NCBI RefSeq assembly: GCF_001697145.1
Contig: NZ_CP012719.1
Location: 778,501-842,500, forward strand
From: Streptococcus anginosus
Lineage (GTDB): Bacteria > Bacillota > Bacilli > Lactobacillales > Streptococcaceae
Direction: 5' to 3'
DNA length: 64,000 nt
The position numbers and the translations under genes are program-made. Under the pieces are notes generated by a model, which was not told the origin of the DNA, ran no database searches, and was given only the letters and a program-made list of their open reading frames with translations. Of this stretch, positions 9,355 through 19,700 are shown piece by piece (the stretch's first letter is position 1; the number at the start of each line of letters is the position of its first letter).

Positions 9355-9984
9355 TTGAAATTAACAAAACGACAAAAAGAGATCGTTGAGATTGTAAAGA
9401 AAGATCAACCGGTTAGCGGTGAAAAAATCTCAGAACTGCTAGATGTGTCTAGGGCAACTTTGCGCTCAGATTTATCCTTTCTAACCTTAGTGGGGATTTT
9501 AAAAGCAAGTCCGAAAGTTGGCTACACTTATGCTGGTTCGGATTTGGAAACGCTCTTTTTCTTTGATACTTTTCAGAAGAAAGTTGAAGATGTCATGACC
9601 TCACCAGTATTGGTGACGCACGATTCGTTTATTCAAGATGCCATTATTACTTTATTTATGTATGATGCAGATGTTCTCTATGTGATAGATGAAAAAAAGC
9701 AGCTACTAGGTATTTTATCGCGAAAGGATTTGTTAAGGGCTGCCCTCAATGCCAATATTGATGTGACACCAGTAGCTGTTTGCATGACCAGAATGCCGCA
9801 TATAAAAACCTGCCATAAAGATTTGAATATCCTTGAAGCTGCGGCACTTTTGCAGGATTTTGCCATTGATTCCTTGCCTGTTGTGGAGGAGCAAAATGAA
9901 GGTCATATTATCGGAACAATTACGAAGTCAGCTTTGTTGGACTTTATTATCCAAGAAGCTAGAAATGCAGAAGTGAATAGATAA
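9355..9984 (+). CDS. ccpN: CcpN/YqzB-type regulator: HTH plus two CBS domains
   Basis: A 209-residue DNA-binding regulator. Residues about 1-55 form a winged helix (RQKEIVEIVKKDQPVSGEKISELLDVSRATLRSDL, a DeoR-like HTH). Two CBS domains follow (about 80-140 with VMTSPVLV, and 145-205 with CMTRMPHI), which bind adenine nucleotides in related proteins. In Bacillus subtilis, CcpN represses gluconeogenic genes when glycolytic carbon is present. Here it sits opposite ppdK and upstream of the PPDK regulatory protein and fbp, which fits the same role. The start is TTG at 9355, six bases after AAGGAG. The exact orthology is inferred from architecture and context. Confidence 0.85.
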   Translation: MKLTKRQKEIVEIVKKDQPVSGEKISELLDVSRATLRSDLSFLTLVGILKASPKVGYTYAGSDLETLFFFDTFQKKVEDVMTSPVLVTHDSFIQDAIITLFMYDADVLYVIDEKKQLLGILSRKDLLRAALNANIDVTPVAVCMTRMPHIKTCHKDLNILEAAALLQDFAIDSLPVVEEQNEGHIIGTITKSALLDFIIQEARNAEVNR

Positions 9985-9997
9985 AAAAGGAGTTTTC

Positions 9998-10816
9998 ATG
10001 AAACAAGAGATTACCATTTACGCCATTTCTGATTCTTTGGGAGGAACATCCCAAAAATTACTATCAGCCGTCATGGCTCAATACCCAGATTTGATTTTTA
10101 ATAATAGCTATCGGTTTCCTTTTATCAATAAGGAATCTGAATTGTTGGATATTTTGCAGGACGCTATCAAGGATGACGCAGTTGTGATCAGTACCTTAGT
10201 AGACAGTCATTTAGCAGCAACTGCGAGGGAATTTAGCAGAGTCAATCATTTGTCTTATCTGGATTTGATGAATCCGTTCTTTGAAATCATCAAGGAAAAA
10301 ACAGGTACTCAGCCGATTGAAGTTCCGGGAGTCTTACACCGTTTGGACACGGAATATTTCAATAAAATCTCTGCTATTGAATTTGCTGTTAAATATGATG
10401 ACGGCAAGAACCCGCAAGGATTTTTGGAGTCAGACCTTGTGATTCTGGGAGTTTCTCGAACTTCCAAGACTCCGCTCAGCATCTATTTAGCTAATAAAGG
10501 CTACAAAGTATCCAATCTTCCCTTGATTCCAGAGGTTCCGCTACCGCAAGTCTTGGATAAAGTAGATAGAAGAAGAATGATAGGCTTGGTGTGTGACCCA
10601 GATAAATTGGCAAAAGTGAGAAGTAACCGTCTGGATGCGCTCGGTTTGACACAAGCTACAAGCTATACAGATATTGAAAAAATTTATGAAGAATTGGACT
10701 ATTCTAAAAAAGTTTTCCAAAAATATCAGGCTCATGTTATCAATATGACAGATAAATCTATTGAAGAGACGGCTTGCATTATTGAAGAACATTTAAAATC
10801 TCTGGCTTCAAAATAA
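9998..10816 (+). CDS. PPDK regulatory protein (DUF299 kinase/pyrophosphorylase)
   Basis: Members of this family inactivate PPDK by ADP-dependent phosphorylation of a Thr beside the catalytic His and reactivate it by phosphate-dependent removal. The 272 residues show the family start (TIYAISDSLGGTSQKLLSA), the GVLHRLDTEYF block, and the P-loop-like GVSRTSKTPLSIYLANKG near residue 150. The gene follows the ccpN-like gene by 13 bp with its own AAAAAGGAG. Its position next to ppdK supports PPDK, rather than PEP synthase, as the target. Confidence 0.92.
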   Translation: MKQEITIYAISDSLGGTSQKLLSAVMAQYPDLIFNNSYRFPFINKESELLDILQDAIKDDAVVISTLVDSHLAATAREFSRVNHLSYLDLMNPFFEIIKEKTGTQPIEVPGVLHRLDTEYFNKISAIEFAVKYDDGKNPQGFLESDLVILGVSRTSKTPLSIYLANKGYKVSNLPLIPEVPLPQVLDKVDRRRMIGLVCDPDKLAKVRSNRLDALGLTQATSYTDIEKIYEELDYSKKVFQKYQAHVINMTDKSIEETACIIEEHLKSLASK

Positions 10817-10858
10817 GAATTAAAGCCCTAAGGTGCTGTATTTAAACGAGGTGAACGA

Positions 10859-12778
10859 ATGGAGCAATACAAACGAATTTTATTAAAAGAGTTTGATTCC
10901 AAGCAAAAGGTCATTACAGAGTTAATCAATCTGGAAGCTATTTTAAATTTGCCAAAAGGGACAGAATTGTATCTTAGCGATATTCACGGTGAGTTTGAGG
11001 CTTTTGACTATATCCTAAGGACCTGTGCGGGGAATCTGAATGAAAAAATCAACGACTGCTTTGGAGAGGAATTATCAAAAGCGGAAAAAGACAAGCTGAC
11101 CTTGCTGATTGCTTATCCCCAGGAAGTTTTGAGCGATGGTTTTCTTTATCCTTTGAAAGACAAGAGTTGGTATGGAGAAATTATTCAAAACTTGTTGACT
11201 TTGCTAACTTTTGTGGCAGCAAAATACACTCGTTCCAAAGTGAGAAAAGCTTTGCCACCACAATATGCTTATGTGATTGAAGAATTGCTCTATACAGATC
11301 GAAATTTGCCGGATAGCAATATTTATTTTGAAACGATTCAGAACTATTTGATTGATTTAGGCGAGGCAAGTCAGTTTATTTCGGCATTAGCAAAGGTCAT
11401 TCGGCAGTTAATCATTGATCATCTTCATATAGTTGGCGATATTTTTGACCGCGGGGCAGCCGCAGATAAAGTAATGAATGAAATCATGGCTTATCATTCT
11501 GTGGATATTCAATGGGGCAATCACGATATTATCTGGATGGGGGCTTTCTTTGGCTCGAAAGAATGTTTGCTTATTCTCTTGCGAATAGCTGCTAGATATG
11601 GCTATCTTTACGATATTGAGAGAGCTTATGGTCTCAATCTAAGACCGATCGTTCTTTTTGCCGAAAAGACTTATTCGGAAAATGCGAAATTTAAGCCCAA
11701 CTTAGGAAAACGAAGCGACAGCTATTCTCCTAAAGAAATTCTCCAATTGGAAAAGGTTCACCAAGCACTAGCAATCATTCAGTTTAAATTGGAAAATCAA
11801 CTGATTAAAAGGCGGCCGGAGTTTGATATGGCTCAAAACTTGACGCTTGATAAGATTGATTATTGGGAAGAGAGTATTCTAGTTGGAGAAAAGAAGCATT
11901 TTTTAGCTAATACTTGCTTCCAAACAATCAATCCTCAAGAGCCAGATCAGCTGACAGACGAGGAAGAGGAAGTGGTTGCTACTTTGCTAGATTCTTTTCA
12001 GCATTCAATTCAAATCAAACGTCACATTTCTTTTTTGATGAACAAGGGTTCGATGTATAAGATTTATAATAATCACCTCCTTTTTCATGGCTGCATTCCT
12101 TTGGAAGAATCTGGAGATTTTCAACCTTTACAGATCAATGAAATTCGCTATGCTGGCAAAGAATTGCTCGACTTTTTTGAATATCACATTCGAGAAAGTT
12201 CTAAAAATCCAAAGATTCAAGACGATTTCTCAACGGATCTTATCTGGTATTGTTGGAATGGAAAACTGTCTCCCTTGTTTGGCAAGGATAAGATGACCAC
12301 CTTGGAGCGTTATTTTATTGAGGATAAGGAAACGCACGTTGAAAAGGAAAATCCCTATTTCTCCTATCGGAATTCTGCTAAGATTTGCAAGTTGATTTTG
12401 GAAGAATTCGGTCTCTTTTCTGAAGATTCTAGGATTGTAAATGGGCATACACCTGTAAAAACGTTGAAAGGCGAATCTCCAATTCGAGGTGAAGGAATGC
12501 TGTTCGTTATTGACGGTGGTTTGTGTGAAGCCTATCAAAAGAAAACGGGAATTGCTGGCTATTCCTTGCTCAATAATTCATATGGTTTTCAAATTGTCAC
12601 ACACCAACCTTTTCAAAATGTGCAAAAAATGATTGAGAAGGCTGTAGATCTCTCATCCTTGAAGAGAGTGATTGAGCATGTCCGTGAGCGAACTTTGATA
12701 AAATCAACGACAATCGGTCAAAGCCTCATGGAACAACAACAGGAACTATTCGCTCTCTTGCATGAATTTTATGATTAA
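10859..12778 (+). CDS. fbp: Fructose-1,6-bisphosphatase class III
   Basis: Hydrolyses fructose 1,6-bisphosphate to fructose 6-phosphate, the irreversible reverse step of upper glycolysis. The protein has 639 residues, the length of the large Firmicute FBPases. Metallophosphoesterase motifs are clear: YLSDIHGEFEAF near residue 40, VGDIFDRG, WGNHDIIWMG, and a C-terminal NGHTPVK. Together with ppdK and its two regulators it makes a compact gluconeogenic set. The ATG at 10859 follows a GAGGTG. A terminator lies directly downstream. Confidence 0.95.
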   Translation: MEQYKRILLKEFDSKQKVITELINLEAILNLPKGTELYLSDIHGEFEAFDYILRTCAGNLNEKINDCFGEELSKAEKDKLTLLIAYPQEVLSDGFLYPLKDKSWYGEIIQNLLTLLTFVAAKYTRSKVRKALPPQYAYVIEELLYTDRNLPDSNIYFETIQNYLIDLGEASQFISALAKVIRQLIIDHLHIVGDIFDRGAAADKVMNEIMAYHSVDIQWGNHDIIWMGAFFGSKECLLILLRIAARYGYLYDIERAYGLNLRPIVLFAEKTYSENAKFKPNLGKRSDSYSPKEILQLEKVHQALAIIQFKLENQLIKRRPEFDMAQNLTLDKIDYWEESILVGEKKHFLANTCFQTINPQEPDQLTDEEEEVVATLLDSFQHSIQIKRHISFLMNKGSMYKIYNNHLLFHGCIPLEESGDFQPLQINEIRYAGKELLDFFEYHIRESSKNPKIQDDFSTDLIWYCWNGKLSPLFGKDKMTTLERYFIEDKETHVEKENPYFSYRNSAKICKLILEEFGLFSEDSRIVNGHTPVKTLKGESPIRGEGMLFVIDGGLCEAYQKKTGIAGYSLLNNSYGFQIVTHQPFQNVQKMIEKAVDLSSLKRVIEHVRERTLIKSTTIGQSLMEQQQELFALLHEFYD

Positions 12779-12785
12779 CCTTCAT

Positions 12786-12817
12786 GGCTCTTCAAGTCAA
12801 AACTTGGAGGGTCTTTT
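12786..12817 (+). terminator. fbp terminator
   Basis: A 12-bp stem (12786-12797 with 12802-12813, two G-T wobbles) with a four-base loop, followed by TTTT. Confidence 0.75.
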
Positions 12818-12834
12818 CATTTCAAGTCTTGCTG

Positions 12835-12863
12835 TTGTCCCCATTTCTTTTTCGTGTTACAAT
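12835..12863 (+). promoter_or_regulatory. Promoter of the cysteine desulfurase-thiI operon
   Basis: TTGTCC (12835-12840), 17-base spacer, TACAAT (12858-12863) preceded by TG at 12855-12856. Transcription would start near 12870, after the ATG-like context at 12864-12878, which favours the translation start at 12891. Confidence 0.65.
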
Positions 12864-12890
12864 AGGAGTATTGAAATGGAGAGATTTAAG

Positions 12891-14033
12891 ATGATTTATT
12901 TAGACAATTCAGCAACGACCAAGCCTTACCCAGAGGCTTTGGCTACCTATACAGAAGTTGCTTCTAAAATTTGGGGAAATCCTTCTAGTCTCCACAGTTT
13001 GGGCAATCAGGCGACCCGCTTGTTAGATGCATCTCGCAAGCAAATTGCGGAGCTTCTCGGTAAATCCTCTCAAGAGATTTTCTTTACGTCTGGAGGGACG
13101 GAAGGTGATAATTGGGTTATCAAGGGTGTGGCTTTTGAAAAAGCGCACTATGGTAAGCATATCATTGTATCTGCTATTGAGCATCCAGCAGTGAAAGAAT
13201 CCGCTCTCTGGCTGATGCAGCAAGGTTTTGAAGTGGATTTTGCGCCTGTTGATAAAAAAGGTTTTGTAGATGTTGAAAAATTAGCTACCCTTATCCGACC
13301 GGATACAACTTTAATTTCAGTCATGGCGGTCAACAATGAAATCGGCTCTGTTCAACCAATTGTAGCTATTTCAGAACTCTTAGCGGACAAGCCAACTATT
13401 TCTTTTCATGTGGATGCAGTGCAGGCAATAGCTAAGATTTCAACAGAAGATTATTTAACTGAGCGCGTGGACTTTGCGACATTTTCTAGTCATAAATTTC
13501 ATGGTTTACGGGGTGTTGGTTTTGTCTATATCAAGTCTGGTAAGAAAATCAGTCCGCTGTTGAATGGCGGCGGTCAAGAATCAGACAAGCGTTCTACGAC
13601 TGAAAATTTGGCGGGTATTGCAGCAACCGCAAAAGCCTTGCGCATGTCTATGGAAAATTTGGAAGCCTTCACCACACGAACCGCAAAAATGAAAGAGATT
13701 ATCCTAGAAGAGCTAGCTAAGTATCCTGATGTGACGATCTTTTCAGGAATAGAAGAGTTTGCACCCCATATCTTGACTTTGGGAATTAAAGGTGTACGAG
13801 GTGAAGTAGTGGTTCATGCTTTTGAAGAGTATGACATTTATATATCTACTACGAGTGCTTGTTCCTCTAAAGCTGGCAAACCAGCTGGAACCTTAATAGC
13901 TATGAGTGTTGAAAAATCCCTAGCTCAAACGGCTGTGCGAATTAGTCTGGATGCCGATAATGACATGAGTCAGATTGAGCAATTCCTGACAACGTTTAAA
14001 CTCATTTATGAAAAAACTAGAAAAGTAAGGTAA
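12891..14033 (+). CDS. Cysteine desulfurase (NifS/IscS type) feeding ThiI
   Basis: PLP enzyme that takes sulfur from cysteine as a protein persulfide. It has 380 residues: start MIYLDNSATT, His in AIEHPA (98), PLP-binding Lys202 in SSHKFHG, and catalytic Cys324 in STTSACSSKAG. The short active-site loop with SSK suggests the NifS/NifZ type. thiI begins three bases downstream, so the likely job is to load ThiI for tRNA 4-thiouridine. The reading frame stays open upstream to 12762, but GGAGAG sits before 12891 and the promoter lies inside the longer form. An ATG at 12876 is the alternative start. Confidence 0.93.
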   Translation: MIYLDNSATTKPYPEALATYTEVASKIWGNPSSLHSLGNQATRLLDASRKQIAELLGKSSQEIFFTSGGTEGDNWVIKGVAFEKAHYGKHIIVSAIEHPAVKESALWLMQQGFEVDFAPVDKKGFVDVEKLATLIRPDTTLISVMAVNNEIGSVQPIVAISELLADKPTISFHVDAVQAIAKISTEDYLTERVDFATFSSHKFHGLRGVGFVYIKSGKKISPLLNGGGQESDKRSTTENLAGIAATAKALRMSMENLEAFTTRTAKMKEIILEELAKYPDVTIFSGIEEFAPHILTLGIKGVRGEVVVHAFEEYDIYISTTSACSSKAGKPAGTLIAMSVEKSLAQTAVRISLDADNDMSQIEQFLTTFKLIYEKTRKVR

Positions 14034-14036
14034 ACA

Positions 14037-15251
14037 ATGCAATATTCAGAAATTATGGTTCGTTACGGCGAGCTTTCAACCAAAGGAAAAAATCGCATGC
14101 GTTTTATTAACAAATTGAAACGCAATATGCAAGCAGTCCTCTCTGTTTACCCAGATGTGCATGTGAAAGCAGACCGAGATCGTGCACATGTCTATCTTCA
14201 CGGAACGGACTATCAACCTGTTGCAGAATCGCTTAAACAAATTTTTGGGATTCAAAATTTCTCTCCGTCTTATAAGATTGAAAAATCAGTTCCTGCTTTG
14301 GTTGAAGCGGTGCAGACAATTATGAAAGAAATTTACAAAGAGGGGATGACTTTTAAGATTGCCAGCAAACGCAGTGACCACAATTTTGAATTGGATAGTC
14401 GTGAATTGAACCAGACCTTGGGGAATGCGGTCTTTGATGCGATTCCACATGTTCAAGTCAAGATGAAAGCGCCAGATATTACACTGCAAGTAGAAATCCG
14501 CGAAGAAGCAGCCTATCTGTCCTATGAAACGATTCGTGGAGTAGGCGGTCTTCCTGTCGGAACATCTGGAAAAGGTATGCTGATGTTGTCAGGCGGGATT
14601 GATTCACCCGTTGCAGGCTATCTAGCTCTAAAACGTGGAGTGGATATTGAAGCGGTGCACTTTGCTAGTCCGCCTTATACAAGTCCCGGTGCCCTCAAAA
14701 AGGCGCAGGATTTGACGCGCAAATTAACCAAATTTGGTGGCAATATTCAATTTATTGAAGTGCCATTTACAGAAATCCAAGAAGAAATCAAAGCTAAAGC
14801 ACCAGAAGCTTATCTGATGACCCTAACTCGTCGTTTTATGATGCGCATTACAGATCGCATTCGTGAAGAACGCGAGGGACTTGTTATCATCAATGGAGAA
14901 AGCCTTGGTCAAGTTGCTAGCCAAACGCTAGAGAGTATGCAAGCGATTAATGCTGTCACTAACACTCCCATTATTCGCCCAGTAGTGACCATGGATAAGC
15001 TGGAAATCATTGACATTGCTGAAAAGATTGATACCTTTAATATCTCAATTCAGCCCTTTGAAGATTGCTGTACCATTTTTGCTCCAGATCGTCCGAAAAC
15101 CAATCCAAAGATAAAAAATGCAGAGCAATACGAAACACGTATGGATGTGGAAGGATTAGTGGAACGTGCTGTTGCTGGTATCATCATTACTGAAATCACA
15201 CCAGAAGCAGAAACAGACGAAGTGGATGAGATGATTGAGGGATTGTTGTAG
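14037..15251 (+). CDS. thiI: tRNA 4-thiouridine synthetase ThiI
   Basis: Adenylates U8 of tRNA and inserts sulfur to give 4-thiouridine. The 404 residues carry an N-terminal ferredoxin-like/THUMP region (about 1-165) and a PP-loop ATPase with SGGIDSP at 185-191. There is no C-terminal rhodanese domain, as in Bacillus, where a dedicated desulfurase supplies the sulfur. The gene immediately upstream is just such a desulfurase. The start is ATG at 14037, after AAGTAAGG. Confidence 0.95.
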   Translation: MQYSEIMVRYGELSTKGKNRMRFINKLKRNMQAVLSVYPDVHVKADRDRAHVYLHGTDYQPVAESLKQIFGIQNFSPSYKIEKSVPALVEAVQTIMKEIYKEGMTFKIASKRSDHNFELDSRELNQTLGNAVFDAIPHVQVKMKAPDITLQVEIREEAAYLSYETIRGVGGLPVGTSGKGMLMLSGGIDSPVAGYLALKRGVDIEAVHFASPPYTSPGALKKAQDLTRKLTKFGGNIQFIEVPFTEIQEEIKAKAPEAYLMTLTRRFMMRITDRIREEREGLVIINGESLGQVASQTLESMQAINAVTNTPIIRPVVTMDKLEIIDIAEKIDTFNISIQPFEDCCTIFAPDRPKTNPKIKNAEQYETRMDVEGLVERAVAGIIITEITPEAETDEVDEMIEGLL

Positions 15252-15312
15252 CGAAAATTGTTTTGCTGTTGCTTAACAATTCATCAGATAGCTACTTTTT
15301 GATAAAAAATAC

Positions 15313-15341
15313 TTGTCAAACTATTCCAGAAATGCTATACT
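15313..15341 (+). promoter_or_regulatory. rplU operon promoter
   Basis: TTGTCA (15313-15318), 17-base spacer, TATACT (15336-15341) with TG at 15333-15334. Confidence 0.75.
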
Positions 15342-15347
15342 TATAGA

Positions 15348-15460
15348 GTTGACTATGCACAGCCTGTGCAACCGCTCGAACATCGTCATAAGTGGTTCGT
15401 CCCACGATGCTAGGCGAGTCTTCACAAAATTAGGGGAAACCCGTAAAATTCATAGGAGGT
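15348..15460 (+). ncRNA. Ribosomal protein L21 leader RNA
   Basis: The long 5' leader of rplU folds into a small hairpin (TGCACA 15356-15361 with TGTGCA 15365-15370) and a larger one (CTCG 15375-15378 with CGAG 15415-15418, and CATCGT 15381-15386 with ACGATG 15404-15409). This matches the position and two-hairpin layout of the Firmicute L21 leader, thought to give autoregulation by r-protein binding. The structure is seen; the regulation is known only for the family. Confidence 0.7.
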
Positions 15461-15465
15461 GCATA

Positions 15466-15780
15466 ATGAGCACATACGCAATCATTAAAACTGGCGGCAA
15501 ACAAGTTAAAGTTGAAGTTGGTCAAGCAATTTACGTTGAAAAATTAGACGTTGAAGCTGGTCAAGATGTAACATTTGACGAAGTTGTTCTTGTTGGTGGT
15601 GAAAACACTGTTGTCGGAACTCCGCTTGTTTCTGGAGCTACTGTTGTTGGAACTGTTGAAAAACAAGGAAAACAAAAGAAGGTTGTTACTTACAAGTACA
15701 AACCTAAAAAAGGTAGCCATCGTAAACAAGGTCACCGTCAACCATATACTAAGGTTGTCATCAATGCAATCAACGCTTAA
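15466..15780 (+). CDS. rplU: 50S ribosomal protein L21
   Basis: A 104-residue large-subunit protein that binds 23S r[22 protein letters not shown] at the start, and the C-terminal [19 protein letters not shown] basic block typical of L21. The reading frame stays open upstream to 15313, but AGGAGG (15454-15459) fixes the ATG at 15466. It is first in the rplU-prp-rpmA operon. Confidence 0.97.
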   Translation: MSTYAIIKTGGKQVKVEVGQAIYVEKLDVEAGQDVTFDEVVLVGGENTVVGTPLVSGATVVGTVEKQGKQKKVVTYKYKPKKGSHRKQGHRQPYTKVVINAINA

Positions 15781-15787
15781 TTTTTAA

Positions 15788-16141
<354 letters not shown>

Positions 16142-16158
16142 CACGGAGGAAAAACATT

Positions 16159-16452
16159 ATGTTGAAAATGAATCTTGCGAACCTGCAACTTTTCGCTCAC
16201 AAAAAAGGTGGAGGTTCTACATCTAACGGACGCGATTCACAAGCAAAACGTCTTGGAGCTAAAGCGGCTGACGGACAAACTGTAACTGGTGGATCAATTC
16301 TTTATCGTCAACGCGGTACTCACATCTATCCAGGTGTCAATGTTGGACGCGGTGGAGATGACACTTTGTTTGCGAAAGTGGAAGGCGTTGTACGCTTTGA
16401 ACGCAAAGGTCGCGATAAAAAACAAGTTTCTGTTTACCCAATTGCGAAATAA
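16159..16452 (+). CDS. rpmA: 50S ribosomal protein L27 with Prp-cleaved extension
   Basis: A 97-residue protein near the peptidyl transferase centre. The N-terminus has an extension ending NLQLF before [15 protein letters not shown]; in Firmicutes Prp cuts after that Phe so that L27 can reach the active site. The rest ([38 protein letters not shown]) is standard L27. The start is ATG at 16159, after a GGAGG. A terminator follows the stop. Confidence 0.97.
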   Translation: MLKMNLANLQLFAHKKGGGSTSNGRDSQAKRLGAKAADGQTVTGGSILYRQRGTHIYPGVNVGRGGDDTLFAKVEGVVRFERKGRDKKQVSVYPIAK

Positions 16453-16457
16453 GAATT

Positions 16458-16492
16458 AAAAGTCCCTACCTCATGGTACGGGTCTTTCTTTT
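16458..16492 (+). terminator. rplU-prp-rpmA terminator
   Basis: A stem of AAAGTCCCTACC type against GGTACGGGTCTTT, with a TCAT loop and one bulge, then CTTTT. Confidence 0.75.
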
Positions 16493-16556
16493 GGAAATGA
16501 TAATTTGAAAACAACAAAAGAAATGTAGATAAAACGAACAATCTTCATCTCATTAT

Positions 16557-16594
16557 AAGATAGCTGTGAACAACTTTGCAGCTATCTTTATTTT
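16557..16594 (+). terminator. Second terminator-like hairpin downstream of rpmA
   Basis: A perfect 10-bp stem AAGATAGCTG (16557-16566) / CAGCTATCTT (16579-16588), then TTATTTT. No gene lies between it and the rpmA terminator. The rest of 16493-16640 shows no ORF with a ribosome site. Confidence 0.5.
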
Positions 16595-16640
16595 AAGTAC
16601 ATTTTACATGTGTTTTTCATGTATTTTAGTATCATATTAG

Positions 16641-16735
16641 TTGAATTATTCCAATTATCAAAGTATAATATATAAAGTAGCTTTATTCAATTTTTTAGGA
16701 ATGGGTAATAGGTTTTTATTCTCAACTTTACCCAT
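16641..16735 (+). promoter_or_regulatory. Adhesin promoter and 5' UTR hairpin
   Basis: TTGAAT (16641-16646), 17-base spacer, TATAAT (16664-16669). The leader of about 105 bases contains a hairpin ATGGGTAA (16701-16708) / TTACCCAT (16728-16735). Confidence 0.6.
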
Positions 16736-16781
16736 CAGATAAAAATTATATAGATATTTTACCATGAAAGGAATATACTAA

Positions 16782-19700
16782 TTGAAAAGTTTTAAACTTT
16801 ATAATGGAAAACGTGATAAATTTTCTTTGAGAAAGAAAAATGTTGGGCTTGTTTCGATTGCAATAGCCAGTCTGGCTATATATGGGCTAGCTATTGGGGC
16901 GCCGACTGTTCAAGCGGATGAGAACAGTAGTGTGAACGCTGTGTCAACAGAGAATGTTACGGCTCCAGCTTCGACTGACACAACTGCGGCAGCAGGCTTG
17001 GCTTCGGAGGTATCAACTCCAAGCACTTCAGTTTCAACAACTGAAGTGCCAGTATCAGAAGGAACTTCAGCAGGCGCTGAAAATAATAGTTCCCCAGCAC
17101 CTGCGACAGTGTCAGAGAATGCCGCTTCAGCTTCAGGAGCAACAGCAGTAGAAAAAGTTGAAACTCCAGCACAAACTACTGGGCAGCCAGACGAGAAAGT
17201 ATCAGTTCCGACAACCAGCTCAGTGGCAGAAAGCACAAACAAGGTATCTGCGGATACTTCAACCTCTGCAGCAGTTGCAAAAGGAAATTCAGCTTCTGCC
17301 GAGCCTAAGCCAATCGAACAGTCAACTAATGCGCAGTCTTATTCTGCCTTTCGTTCGGCAGGTGCGGTGCGTACTCGCCGAAGTGTGAAGGAAGCTTCTT
17401 CACATATTTCAGACTTTTCCGTAACAGTTACGACAAAAGGCGGAACAGTCATGAATCCAGGGGATACAGAACCCTTACCTGCTCAAGAAGTTTCCCTTGA
17501 CAAGGTTCAAATGGACTTTAAAATCACACAAGATGGAACCTTGAAAAAAGGAGATGTTCTCCGTATTCCAGTTAAATTGGAAAATAATGCCTACGGTGCT
17601 TACTATGCAAATCTTGGTTCTGGAACGGCAGAGCGTATCGAGGGTGTTGGAACAATTAAATTTGTGCACTCAGATCCCAATAATCTTGCCTATGAAATTA
17701 CCTTAGACCAAAGCTTCCAAGATATGCCTCGAAATACGGAAAAGACAGTATCCATTACTCAAAAGGCAGCGACTATTGGGAAATTTACAGCAAAATCAAG
17801 TTATGAAAATATTATTTTAGAAATAAATGGCAATAAGTTTACTTTTAAACCAACACCAAGAACATTTGAGAAAGCACAGGCGAATTTTGCTGTTTATAAT
17901 AGTGCAAGTAGCGATAGAGCAAATTCAATAAAAATAGGCACTTCAACTGGCGATGCAAATTATTATAATAATTTATTGTCAAGCGATGGTACCAACTCTG
18001 GACAAACAGGAATTCCAAATGGTGATATCATTTCTGTCCATCGTATAAAACCAAGTAATGGGTCAAAAATTGTTAGTATCAAACCAGACCTTAAAAGATA
18101 TACTTCTACTTTAGCAATTAGTGAGGATGGAAAATATCTTGTTAAAGGAGATACTTCAACTTCTATTAGCATCAATTCAGACCCAGATAACAAATTAGTT
18201 GAACTGCCAGCAAATTCAACTGATGAAGAGATTGTTAAAGCATTAAAACAAGCAGGTAAAAACTCTTCGGTTGTTATTGATAATGGAGATGGGACCTACA
18301 CAGTTGCTATTAATTTAGGAAAAATGACAGGAAATGGTGCTACTACCTATCATGATATTTGGCCAACTGACGACTATGCTCAAATGGGCGATAAGTATCA
18401 AGAAATTAATAGAACAGAAGAGGTTAACAGAAAAGTTAGTAGTATTTTAAAAAATGCTAACGTTATTCAAGGTACAGGTCATTCAACTCGGATTACTTTT
18501 GCGGATTCATCAATTGAAAATGCTCTAGGTGAAGGGTCTAAGAGTTTTAGTTATAGTGTTGATGACAATGGTACTATAAAAAAGATAAAAGAGGAAAAGC
18601 TTTCTGCGAAAACAACTCCATCCATTGCGCGTGCTGTCGGTCAAAAGAAGATCACCATACACTATGTTGACACAAATGGTAAGGAGTTAGAAACTCGAGA
18701 CTTTAAGTATGGCTATCCAGCAGGAGCAATGGCCCCCCAAACACCTGATTATCAAGCTGCTCCAAAAACAATTGCGGGTTATAGTCTTGTAACTGCTGAT
18801 ACAGTAATCAATGCGTACGGCTCACAATTAAAAGAAGCCAAGCCGATTCCATTCATCAATGAGGATCAAAACTTTTACTATGTGTACTCACCCAAACAAT
18901 CCTATGCCAAAGTCAAATACATTGACGACGATGCTAAAGGAGAAAAAGTTCTTGAAACAAAAGAACTGACTGGTGCATATAATACTACTGATCCATATAA
19001 AACAGCTGAAACAATCAAAAAGTACACAGATAAAAACTATGAACTTGTTTCAGATAATTATCCAGCAACTGGTGTAACCTATAATGAAAATCTTCAAACC
19101 TTTGAGGTTCACTTACGTCACAAGACAGCTCCAGAAGTTGAAACTAAAACTGTCAAAGAAACGATTCAATATGTCTATGAGAATGGCAGCGAAGCAGCTA
19201 CTCCTAAAGTTCAAAACCTAGACTTTAATCGGACCAACACCAAGGATCTGGTAACCAATGATATTGTCAATGAGGGCACTTGGTCTCCATCAACAGCTAC
19301 CTTCCCAGCGGTAACTTCTCCTGTGCTTGCAGGGTACACAGCGGATCTTCCAACTGTTGATGCAGTTGCGAACATCAGTGCTACCAGCAGTGATGTGGAA
19401 CGTAAGGTCGTGTACAAGGCGAATGAACAGAAACTGACCTATACGGTGATTGATGAGACGAAAGGTCAGACGCTGGAAGATAAAGTTTTGTTGGAAAAAG
19501 GTGTCTCCAATGGAGCTGTGTCAGGGCAAGCGCAAACGACTTACGATGCTGTCGTAGCAGGTTATCTAGCTCAAAACTATGAGTTGGTTTCTCAGGAAGC
19601 GCTACCGAATCAATTTGACACCAATGATACGGTTGATCAAAACGTCACTATTCGTCTGCGTCATAAAACAACCTCAGTAGCAGAAGAAAAGACGGTTAAG

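Noticed and set aside
16910..17242. Overlapping open frames in the adhesin N-terminal low-complexity region, both strands
   Set aside because: They arise from repetitive Ala/Ser/Thr/Val codons and lack start signals.
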